From JAUIKM01 sp964445695 (GTDB lineage: Bacteria > Bacteroidota > Ignavibacteria > Kapaibacteriales > UBA7675), in contig CAYULF010000001.1 of the NCBI GenBank assembly GCA_964445695.1, forward strand, positions 124,001 to 188,000: a stretch of 64,000 nucleotides of DNA, written 5' to 3'. Positions within the stretch are counted from its first letter, which is position 1; each line of letters begins with the position of its first letter. The notes beneath the pieces are model-generated. The model was not told where the DNA came from and searched no databases. It saw only the letters and a list, made by a program, of their open reading frames with translations. The position numbers were made by a program, and so were the translations under genes. This document shows, in pieces, positions 55,301 to 62,700 of the stretch.

Positions 55301-58300
55301 CGCGGTCGTAATCGAGTGCGCCGTGCAGTTCGGGACCGGATTCACCGTCCAGCTCGACAAAACTCAACTCCAGTTCGTGTTTAACCGTCGGTGAGGACAG
55401 CTCCACAAAGTCGGTTTGCATTCCAGTCAGATGCAGCTTCGGTGCGGGTGTGTTTTGCAGGATAAAGGACGACTGTGCCAGCGGCATCGCGCCCAGTTCG
55501 CGGCGTGGCTGCACCGCTTCAACCAGCATGTCAAAAGGCGCATCCTGATGGTTGAAAGCCTCCAGCACAACATCGCGCACATGTTGCAGGAAGGTCGGCA
55601 GACTGTCGCTTTGTTTAACCCGAAAACGCAACGGCAGTGTGTTGACAAAAAATCCAATGAGATCTTCGAATTCGGCGCGCCGGCGATTGGCGACGGGTGT
55701 GGCGAGAACAATATCTTCGCGTCCGCTGTGGCGCGCCAGCAACCAGGCCCAGGCGGCCGCCAACATCATGAATATGCTGGAGTGTTGTTCGCGCACACAT
55801 GAGTGCAGCGCTGAAGTCAACTGTGCTCCAAATTTCAGACGTTGACTTGCGCCGCGATAACTGCGCCGCTCGGGACGCACGACGTCCGAGGGAAGCTGTA
55901 GCGGCGGAGGCACGTCCCTGAAGACATTTTGCCAGAACTCAAGATCGCGTTGAACATTGGCGCGCCCGGCGGAACTGTCAAGCCAGGCTGAAACATCGGC
56001 ATAGTCGAGCGGCAACTTGTCGGAAGGCAGCGAATCGCCGGCCGAGAGGAGAGTATAAAAATCGTTTAACTCACGCACCATAATCGACTGCGACCAACCG
56101 TCAAACGCGATGTGGTGAATGCTGAGAACCAGAAGGTGTTGATCGTCGCCGGCGCTGAGCAGCAGCGCGCGAATCGGCAGGTCGGCCGCAAGGTCAAACG
56201 GCCGCCAGGCAAAGTCGGCTGCGACGCGACGCAATTCACCCGGATTGTTAAACAGCTCAACATCGAGGGGACGATGTTCCAGTGTAAACTCGCTCGGCGG
56301 AGCGGACTCCGGCAGTGGTTCGCCGTCGACATTTTTTATTCGCGTGCGCAGCACGGAATGACGCGCCACAATGTGTTCAAGGGCTCCCCGCAATGCGGCA
56401 ATATCAAGAGGACCGCTCAGTGTAATCGCGGCCGGAAGATTGTATTGCGCACTCGGGCCCTGTAACATCTCGATAAACCACAAACGCACCTGTGCGGGCG
56501 AAAGCTGCAGCGCTGCAGATATGTCTCGCCGTGGAATCGCCGCATCTGTCTCTCCCCTGTCCAGATCGCCGATCGCAACGCTGAACCGGGCAACGGTCGG
56601 ATGTTCAAATACCAGTCGCACGGGAATGTCGCGCTGAAAGATGGGTCGCAAACGCGCAGTTAAACGCGTGGCCAGCAGCGAGTGGCCGCCGGCAATAAAA
56701 AAGTCGTCGTGAACGCCCAGCTCCGGCTTGTCGAGCAGCATGCGCCAGACAGCCAGAATCAGCTCTTCGGTCGGCGTGCGCGGCGGTGCGCCGCTGGAGG
56801 CGTCGTCGACAGATTCGAGTGCCAATCTGTTTAACTCTCGCCGATTGATTTTGCCGCTCGGCGTAAGCGGTAGTGATTCGATGCGCACGTAACGCGTCGG
56901 CAGCATGTACTCCGGCAGACGCTGCGCCAGAAAGGCGCGCAAGTCACCATCACTTACGGCGCCTTCGACAGCCACAAAGGCGGTAAGGGCCGCGTGAATG
57001 CCGCTGCCGCGCACAAGCACGGCCGCCTGCAGTACAGACTCGTGACCGGAGAGCGCCTGTTCAATTTCCGCCGGTTCAACGCGGTAACCGCGCAGTTTAA
57101 CCTGCGAATCGGCGCGGCCCACGTATTCCAGATTCCCGTCCGCCGTCCATCGCGCCAGGTCGCCGGAACGATACATCCGCTCGCCGGCGCGGCCGAAGGG
57201 ATTCGGTACAAAACGTTCCGCCGTCTGTCCTGACCGCCGGTGATATCCGCGCGCCAGGCAGATGCCCGCTATGTACAACTCACCCACAAAGCCGACCGGC
57301 AGTGGACGCAGCTGCGCGTCGAGTACGTAACACTCGCTGTTGTCAATCGGGCGACCTATCGGCGGCAGATCACTCCATTGTTTCACATCCGAAGGCAAAC
57401 AAAAATCGGTACAGACGTGGCTTTCGGTCGGCCCATACTGGTTGCGCAGGCGCGCGCCCACGGCGTCTATCCAGTTGCGCAAGTCTGCGTCGGCCACAAG
57501 CTGCTCGCCCGCCGTGTGAACTTCGCGCAGTTCCGTCGGCGTCGGGCCGTTGTCGGCGGCAAAGACCGCCAGACTCCGCAGCCCCACGTAAGGCATAAAG
57601 AGACGTTGTATGCCGGCGTCCGCAAGCAACTGCAGCAGCAGTTGCGGGTCGCGTTTAACTTCTTCGTTGACAACGTGAATTTCGCCGCCGCTCGCCCATG
57701 TGCCGAACAGCTCGTGAAACGACACGTCAAAACTGTACGACGACATCTGTGTGGTGCGTAAACCTGCGGCGAATGCGGCATCGTCCACCTGCCAGCGGAT
57801 GAGGTTAAACAGCGGACGATGCGCCAGGATCACGCCTTTGGGCCGCCCGGTCGAACCGGAGGTATACATCAGATAGGCTGCATCCGCGGCATCGAGTAAC
57901 GGCGCAATCAAATTGTCGGCTTCAAATTCCGCGGCATCGCGCTGCAATTCTTCGGGTGTTACGCAGTCGAGTCCTGCATAGGCTGTATCCTGCGGGTCGT
58001 CGCAGATTAACAGAACCAGGTCGGCGTCGCGCGCCATGAACTCACGACGATCAGAAGGATAAACGGGATCCAGCGCCAGATAAGCGGCCCCCGCACGCAG
58101 AATGGCCGTCAGCGCCATTGCGGACCAGGCCGAACGTTTAACATGCAGGCCTACAACGTCCCCGCGCCCCACGCCGCGCCGCTGTAGCGCCAGAGCCAGT
58201 TGAGCGCCGCATTCCCACAACTCGCGGTAAGTAAAAGCTTCGCCGGAATCGCGGTCGAATATTGCCGTTTGACCGGCGAAATCGCGACGGGCTCTGTCCA

Positions 58301-59705
58301 ACAGCTCTACCAGTGTCCCTTCGCCCTGTTTAAGCGGACCGCGCGTCATTGTGCGCATGGAGCGCAGCGCGGCGGCATCGAGCAGCGGCATTCGCGTGAG
58401 AGGTCGACGCGGGTTTTGCACAAGCTGTCGCAGAATCTGTTCAAACAGATGTGCCAGTCGTTGCACCGTCGCGCCGTTAAGTCGTGCGCTGTCGTATACC
58501 CAGCGGATGTTTAATTCAGCGCCGGGAATGACAATGATTGTCAGCGCAAAATTGGTCCGTTCAAATCCGTCGACATTTTCGACGCGCAGACGGCGGTCCG
58601 AATTTGTCGAGTTTAAATTCGGATAGTTCTCGAACACCAACACATGGTCAAACAGGTCCGCACCGCGCCCAAGGCCGGCCGCCGCCGAAATATCGCTGAG
58701 CGGCGTCTGGCTGAACTCATCCTTGGCGGCGTGATCGGACGCCAGCCGTCGCATCAGAGCCGCAGCATCTTCGAACTGGTCCGTACGGCAGCGCACGGGC
58801 AGCGTGTTGATCAGCAGTCCGACCATTTGCTCCACGCCGTCCAGCCCGGCGGGACGGCCGGAGACCGTCGCACCAAACACGACGTCGGTTGATCCGGACT
58901 CGGCCGCCAACACCAGCGCCCATGCGGCTTGCGCAATGGTATTGACCGTGACGTTGAGCTCTCGGGCAAGATTCTGCGCGGTCTGCGTCAGGTCCTCTCC
59001 GAGACCGGTACGCACTTCCCGCGAGGTTTCGCGCAATGTCGCGCCGCTGCGTTTGTTATCAGTACGGAGCGTCGTGGGTTCGTCAAAACCCTGTAAGTAT
59101 TCTCGCCAGAAGTGTTCCGCAGCGACGGGATCGCGCTGTTTTACATATTCAACGAATCGTTTAAAAGGCGGCGGTGCGGCAGCGTCAAACACTGAATTGT
59201 TAACACGGGCATCGTAGGCCGCCATCAGATCGGCCAAAACGGCAGCCATCGACCAGCCGTCCAGGATGATATGATGAAAACTCCAGACAAAACGATAGTG
59301 CTGGTCGCCAAGACGCAGCAGCGCAAAACGCATGAGCGGTGCGCGGCCAAGGTTAAATCCCGCGGCGCGATCGTTCGTCAGAAATTCGGCAAAGTCGCGC
59401 TCAACCTGATCGTGCGTCAGGTCACGCCAATCCAGTTCACGCCAGGGCAGCTCGGCCTGTTGAAAAACCACCTGCATCGGCGCATCGAGATTTTCCCAGT
59501 AGAAAGCGGTGCGGAGGACGGCGTGCCGCGCCAATGTATCCGCCCAGGCCTCTTTAAGTGCGCCGACGTCCAGCGCGCCCAGCATATCGCCGCGCATCTG
59601 CTCAAAATAGACTTCAATCCCCGTGGCATACACACTGTGAAACAGCATGCCTTCCTGCATCGGCGCGGGTGGATAGATGTCGGATATTTGCGGCTTGTTG
59701 CTCAC
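46374..59705 (-). CDS. Nonribosomal peptide synthetase B (4443 aa, C-A-T-C-A-T-C-A-T-E-C-T-TE)
   Basis: GTG start with GGGAG; five bases after NRPS-A. Domains by residue: C1 ~10-440 (HHIILDGW), A1 ~465-955 (YTSGSTGRPKG), T1 Ser ~1007 (IAGGHSLL), C2 ~1070-1510 (HHIAFDGW), A2 ~1550-2010, T2 ~2065 (SRGGHSLL), C3 ~2130-2550 (HHIVADGW), A3 ~2600-3055, T3 ~3108 (LGGDSIL), E ~3165-3585 (HHLVIDGVSW, VEGHGRD), C4 ~3635-4070 (HHHILVDGW), T4 ~4122 (LGGSSLL), TE ~4180-4443 (GWSFGG). A3 binding-pocket residues DVWHVSLID match the serine code. A1 (DVHFHAQVC) and A2 (DAQAIGGIF) are not assignable. C1 and C4 have the PMQEGML/PTQRGML wording of D-accepting C domains. No A domain lies between C4 and T4. Confidence 0.95.
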   Translation of the reverse strand: MSNKPQISDIYPPAPMQEGMLFHSVYATGIEVYFEQMRGDMLGALDVGALKEAWADTLARHAVLRTAFYWENLDAPMQVVFQQAELPWRELDWRDLTHDQVERDFAEFLTNDRAAGFNLGRAPLMRFALLRLGDQHYRFVWSFHHIILDGWSMAAVLADLMAAYDARVNNSVFDAAAPPPFKRFVEYVKQRDPVAAEHFWREYLQGFDEPTTLRTDNKRSGATLRETSREVRTGLGEDLTQTAQNLARELNVTVNTIAQAAWALVLAAESGSTDVVFGATVSGRPAGLDGVEQMVGLLINTLPVRCRTDQFEDAAALMRRLASDHAAKDEFSQTPLSDISAAAGLGRGADLFDHVLVFENYPNLNSTNSDRRLRVENVDGFERTNFALTIIVIPGAELNIRWVYDSARLNGATVQRLAHLFEQILRQLVQNPRRPLTRMPLLDAAALRSMRTMTRGPLKQGEGTLVELLDRARRDFAGQTAIFDRDSGEAFTYRELWECGAQLALALQRRGVGRGDVVGLHVKRSAWSAMALTAILRAGAAYLALDPVYPSDRREFMARDADLVLLICDDPQDTAYAGLDCVTPEELQRDAAEFEADNLIAPLLDAADAAYLMYTSGSTGRPKGVILAHRPLFNLIRWQVDDAAFAAGLRTTQMSSYSFDVSFHELFGTWASGGEIHVVNEEVKRDPQLLLQLLADAGIQRLFMPYVGLRSLAVFAADNGPTPTELREVHTAGEQLVADADLRNWIDAVGARLRNQYGPTESHVCTDFCLPSDVKQWSDLPPIGRPIDNSECYVLDAQLRPLPVGFVGELYIAGICLARGYHRRSGQTAERFVPNPFGRAGERMYRSGDLARWTADGNLEYVGRADSQVKLRGYRVEPAEIEQALSGHESVLQAAVLVRGSGIHAALTAFVAVEGAVSDGDLRAFLAQRLPEYMLPTRYVRIESLPLTPSGKINRRELNRLALESVDDASSGAPPRTPTEELILAVWRMLLDKPELGVHDDFFIAGGHSLLATRLTARLRPIFQRDIPVRLVFEHPTVARFSVAIGDLDRGETDAAIPRRDISAALQLSPAQVRLWFIEMLQGPSAQYNLPAAITLSGPLDIAALRGALEHIVARHSVLRTRIKNVDGEPLPESAPPSEFTLEHRPLDVELFNNPGELRRVAADFAWRPFDLAADLPIRALLLSAGDDQHLLVLSIHHIAFDGWSQSIMVRELNDFYTLLSAGDSLPSDKLPLDYADVSAWLDSSAGRANVQRDLEFWQNVFRDVPPPLQLPSDVVRPERRSYRGASQRLKFGAQLTSALHSCVREQHSSIFMMLAAAWAWLLARHSGREDIVLATPVANRRRAEFEDLIGFFVNTLPLRFRVKQSDSLPTFLQHVRDVVLEAFNHQDAPFDMLVEAVQPRRELGAMPLAQSSFILQNTPAPKLHLTGMQTDFVELSSPTVKHELELSFVELDGESGPELHGALDYDRDIFAAEEIEALRFRYQIIVELIAANFGGALSEADIRSAADREELSAPASVTVPEVAVLPHRMLEEFARTNPNATAVMSRSHNFSYREFNTLANRWANLLTERGVKRGDGVMLLLDKHADYLALLFATLKIGAVFIPVDSRSPASRLSLMQRECRPVMLVADRDADNDYADSNISWLNIADVRAELDAMPDHNPGIKHLPGAAAYCLFTSGSSGVPKGVLVSYDSLARTLNAFVDIMKVKPGDRLLSYVAPAFDASLQVSLGACLKCAVVCLSDAAHIDGTSVQDDLAFFQPNQLNAALAPYAALLESGLHCGAAAETLSDVIVGGDQLTSDLVKQHRRLFPGVRLHNGYGPTETTIFVSQDLVDDGAITIGAPLDYVRAYVLDGQGRRQLPGVPGELCLAGPMTAIAYVNDPSGTAAAFVPDPWSSEPGGRMYRTGDLVRRRRDGRLEFIGRVDNQVKIRGVRVEPAETAAALMRHPRVARAQVTVASAADGMQLNAFCIVDDRPERPDYAQLQAFAQAHLPQYLQPATLTILDEFPLTPNGKIDAARLNSLIVSTAELEFIAPQTGREVLVARVWSQLLNDQPVGRHDDFFSRGGHSLLALRAGARLREELGFEPPVELVFKHPVLADYAAALDTLGQEGKAASAGRNLNTRRHPAQRSLSFAQERLWFLDQLEGGGRVYLMPMMLRLRGELETTALERALNALVQNHEQLRSIFPSIDGSAVQIPLEGAELQVERIKRDGSLTLEEQLHAEAQSEVERNFKLAQEIPIRARLLELAADDKILFLTLHHIVADGWTMSILAEELRALLRGAAPEAVNISYADYAAWQREEAERGRDDAQLDYWRAALADAPEALDLPTDRSRPAQASHRGAVHNSRIDAHSTAAIKQLCADRGMTSNMLLSAVWAILLARLSGADDVTIGMPVANRRPAVTEKIVGLFLNTIVLRLRMRPMESLGDILDQVRRVTIEALENQDVPFERVVEAVSPSRSLSRTPLFQVMFVMHNMPGGDLQHEGLAVETLPMPPGGARFDLTLACREDAEGVNCSIEYALDLFGAESIERMATMFNNIVRDLPLNLAVPLSALPLDAGEHAAVDQPSMSAARFRAGVHAAFEARVQRDGDKAAIRFEGKTYRYAQVNAYANAVARALQELGAGPEQVVGVSAERSPELIGAIFGILKTGAAFLPLEPTLPADRLSGMLADAGARLVLCDAAGLKTLESLDCLRIPLDVIGPDAFDSTPFGTPPLSRDSAAYVIFTSGSTGRPKGAVNTHGALWNRLAWMENYLDIGPLDRILHKTPISFDVSVWELLLPLCTGSLQVIARPEGQRDALYLAELMRAEAVSVVHFVPPMLRAFLDAVDAAQLTRLRHIVCSGEALPTDLVELCRAKCDAELYNLYGPTEAAIDVSAWRAAAGGQDRSVPIGHAIDGVELLVLDAFMQPLPPGAPGELYIGGAALARCYAGKAQQTAAAFVPHPRAHGRRLYRSGDIVRLRADGAIEFIGRRDHQIKLRGFRIELGEIEQQSRKLHWVRNCVAVVRRRAVHLFVETDDGRRSAEAAELLRDHLRGVLPEYMLPAEIAMLATLPLTSNGKIDRRALPQIKQRDEETPYVAPRTKHEAVLAEIQAAVLGRERVGIHDNYFALGGDSILSIQILARAREAGIHLSVRDMFERQTVAELALLAGRGGIVQAEQGRVTGTAPLTPIQHWLLQRDLEFPSHFNQSLMFSVPVDFDASRARQIVNILLDHHDALRTRFVHRDGVWSQVWTESDANKLVWAEKQILSADPRLQTERLEEFCAELQAAFNIDEGPVFAAAYVKLAGSSPGRLFLAAHHLVIDGVSWRILLEDFTRLYRMSGSPGATALPSKSTAYRDWAQAQQRWAQSAELDAAFEYWRASVSLPAARLPLRAGVDPGNDYNRDSAELNLVVVDELSAAILDAAAGLRGCTTDEILLTAVSRVLARLAGGERVRIDVEGHGRDVNISGIDLSRTVGWFTSIQPILIAPDPAGRVPADLKTVKQALRGAPAGANSYGALRFSHSDAAVRDSLLPVTEADLLYNNHGVVQGAQDSLAGPAPEKGGPMYAPGNRRTHRLEMNVATRNERMEIVLRYARSLYTPELIDALCSGIRDELAAVAAGMRSIRRALLTPSDVPLVAMSQAELDALCSDGEVRDVLPISPTQRGMLVESLSRPDDRLHIEQHVYRFNNISDPGHLAGHWRQVLQRHESLRAAFIWHSRLGPIQVIRGEVELPWREVKLSGLKQNGATSEKQSLIERELETPFKLDSAPLMRLLFIDEGGGAATLVWTHHHILVDGWSVSVILRELAAAFENSLLFGPRPGPLRAYMQWLARRDEEAARDWWRTGFEGAQLPTPLGEVAASESTVAAASAFGSLDESWGEQESAALRAAARTARTTTATLLHAAWSLVLALNSGRDDVVFGATVGGRPAELPGAEDMTGMFINTLPVRVRHTADQSVAMLISQLHADALERRDYEWTSAGRIHEWIGAAGADSLFNTLLVVENFPSAAVENSVAAPSAAAGEVVDFQARGAHTAYPATLMISDTDRLHLRLVYRRDHLDDANAARLLRQMLAALDLLLRDADATVSSLVQQLSTTGRLQVLNTATNKKRIAGRQPQSALEREVHAIWSDLLKRNEFGVDDNFFALGGSSLLAVRMIDRVNREFRREIAPADLLRCGTIAKMAGLIEQGSAQDWSPLVQLTSGGRGATLLAVHPAGGNVMCYRDLADVLAGELNVFGLQARGLQAGQEVVATIAEMASLYLDTIAERFAPAERLYLAGWSFGGMLAQEMAVQALERGLRFDGVFVIDSYPAAETDAVGEQDEAALLAAIVKDYIKVDADELRAHSHVMLQRLIEKLQAADVLDRAMSAEEAGRIIRVFRSNVRMRHTTRYYDGRLTILRAGEHEAPWDSEELMRRWDGLAADLSDVTIGGTHDNIVYPPHVMRLADAILAESRQRSSAAHSHDMLRK

Positions 59706-59710
59706 GCTGT

Positions 59711-62700
59711 TTAATCTCCCTTCACAGCCTGGCTTATCTGATCCATCAGAGCAGACAAGTTTTTGGCGTCGAGACCTGAATCGGCGACTTGCGGCGTCCC
59801 GTTGTTGGGCGCATCGGATCCGACGCCGTAGGCCTGCTTCTTCGGAGGCGTGACAATCGACTTCGCCAGTTCATCCAGCGCAAGGAACATCTCATCCAGC
59901 AGACCCGCGGTTATCGCTGAATCCAGCAATACGTCGTCCCAGGCAAAAGCGATCTTTAACATGCCGTTTTCCACCCACGCATTGCAGGTTAAACTGTGCG
60001 TCGGTTGGACATCAGCCGGCCGGTCGTCGCCACCGGACTCTCCGGCTGTCTCCCACCTGTCATTGCGCAAAGCCGCGTCGAGTTCCCCCAGGTAGTTAAA
60101 CGCAACTTCCGGCCGATTAACAGCCGTCAGTTCCGGAAAACGCTGCGGTGCAAGATAGCGCGCAGCCGCAAAGGGCAATCCGTCATGGGGAACGCGGCCG
60201 CGTTCCTCGACCAGCTGTTTTAGCGTGACATTCACGTCTGAGCCGGCAGGCAACTTCAAGGGATAAACCGAGGTAAACCAGCCGACAGCGCGCGCCAGAT
60301 CGGTCGCCTCGTCAAAAGCTGCGGACACCGCACCGCGGCCGTGATGTTCCAGTTCAATCACAAATGGGTCTCTCTCCACCCGGCGATTCAGCGCAACGGA
60401 CAAGGCGGTCAGGAGATAGTTTTCTGGTGATTCTGAACCGCGCAGCAACAGGTCTGTTGTTTCCACCGTAGCGGACTTGACTTCGCTGCGGATACGTGTT
60501 TCACCTTTGTCGTGTTTAACCCCGCCTGCACGTCGCGGCAGTCGCGCCGAATCCTTCCCACCCAGACTGCGCCAGTACTGCAATTGGGCGCCAAACTCGG
60601 ACTCTTCCGTCCATTGGATCAGCCGGTGCGCCTGCAATCGCGCACCAAACTCGACAGGTATTGATGTTTCCACCGCCGGGTTTAACGCGGCATCCAGTTC
60701 GTCGAGCAGAATGCGGATCGACACCACGTCCAGCAGCAGATGGTGACCAATAAGATAGAGGCGCTGGGATCCGTCACGCAGGCTTAACAAATGCACGCCG
60801 AACAGCGGTCCTTTGCCTGGCACAAACGCACGCTGCAAGGTGGAGCAATAGGCCGTCACATCGCGCGCGGAATCAAGCTCCACCGCACTGAAAAAGTCGA
60901 CTGGGCCCGCAATCTCACTGACTTCCACGTCCGGACCGTCAATGTCGTATACGGTCTGCAGAACCGGGTGCGCCGCCGCAACGTGTTTAACCGCCTCGCG
61001 CAGTTCTTGCGGCTCCAGCACTTGTTTAAGTTTCAGCAAGATCGAAAGGTTAAAATGCTGTGGCTGCTCAATGTTGCGCGCAGCAAACCAGGCCTGGGCG
61101 GGCAGCGGCAGCAGCAGCAGCGGCACATTCATCGCGACCTGTTCATCCGCAACGGCGTTTTGCCGGACCAACTCGGCCAGCTTTTCGGCCTGCGGCATGT
61201 TAAACACGTCGCGTAGTTTTAAATGCATGCCCTGATTGGCGGCGCGCGAAACCAATTGGATCGCGGAGATGGAATTGCCGCCCATTTCAAAAAACCCGTC
61301 GCCGGCCTGCATCTGCGGCGCGTCCAGCAGCTTGCGCATTATCGACAACAGCCTTTCCACAACAGCCGTCTTGTTAACCTTCGAGCCGGAATTCTCCGGG
61401 TCGTCCGTCCGCTCCGCGTCACCGCGATCCGAGCCCGAAGTCGGCATCAGGTCCGCCAGTCGCGCGCGATCGATCTTGCCGTTGAGATTCAGCGGCAGAG
61501 CCTCAACGTGTTGCAGCAGATCCGGCAGCATGTAACTCGGCAGCACTCCGGCCAGGTTCTGACGGATCTGTTTTTCCCTGCCTTCCGCACCTTCGTACAG
61601 CGCGCAGAGGCGATCGCCATGAACAAAAACAGCAGCGCGACGCACTTCGGCATCCTGATACAGGCGGGCTTCAATCTCGCTCAATTCAATCCGGAAACCG
61701 CGCAGTTTAACCTGTGTATCGGCGCGGCCGACAAATTCAAACAGGCCGTCGCGGCGGCGGCGCACCAGGTCGCCGGTGCGGTAGAGCCGCTCGCCCGGAC
61801 GCCCGTCCGGATTTGGCACAAAACGGGCTGCCGTCAGACCGCCGCTGCGCACGTATCCGTGCGCCAGGCCTTCCCCGCCCACGTACAACTCGCCCAGCGC
61901 GCCGGGTGGAACCGGGCGCATTTCACCGTCCAGCGCCAGGGCCGTGCTTCTGTCGACGGCACGTCCGATCGGCACGCCGGCCGCGTTGATTGGAAAGTCT
62001 GCTGGAATCTCATACAGTGTCGAAAAGGTCGTGTTTTCGGTTGGCCCATAACCATTAAACAGGCGCACGTTGGGACAGGCCTGCTTCACACGTAAAACAT
62101 GCGAGGTCGAAAGCGCTTCGCCGCCGACAAGAAGTGAATCGAGACCGGCGAACATTTCAGGATGTTCTTCCGCCAACGCATTAAACAAACTACTGGTCAG
62201 CCACAGATGCGTGATGCCGCCCTTCTGCAGACTTTCGGCCAGCACTTCGGGGTCGATAAGATCATCCTCAAACACCTGAACCGCCGCACCATTCAGCAGC
62301 GCCGCCCAGACTTCAAAGGTGGAAGCATCAAAGGCTGGAGATGAGAGCGCGAGCGTCGCAGCGCCGGGGCGTCGCAGCGAGTCAAAGTCGCTGTGCGCGG
62401 TAAGCCGAACGATAGCCCGTTGCGGTACTTCCACGCCCTTGGGGCGGCCGGTGGAACCGGAAGTAAACATTATGTAGGCAGCGGCCGCGGGCGAGCTTTT
62501 AAACACCGGTACGGACTCCGGACTCAAATCGTCGAGCAGCGTTTCAATTTCCAGGGCATGGCACTCGGGCGGCAACCAGGCCGGACGCGCACGGCAGACG
62601 AGGAAAAGCGAAGCGGCCGATGAGAGCATTGTCTCCCGGCGCGATGGCGGCGCTTGCGGATCCAGCGGTAGCGCGACAGCGCCGATGCGAATACAGGCCA

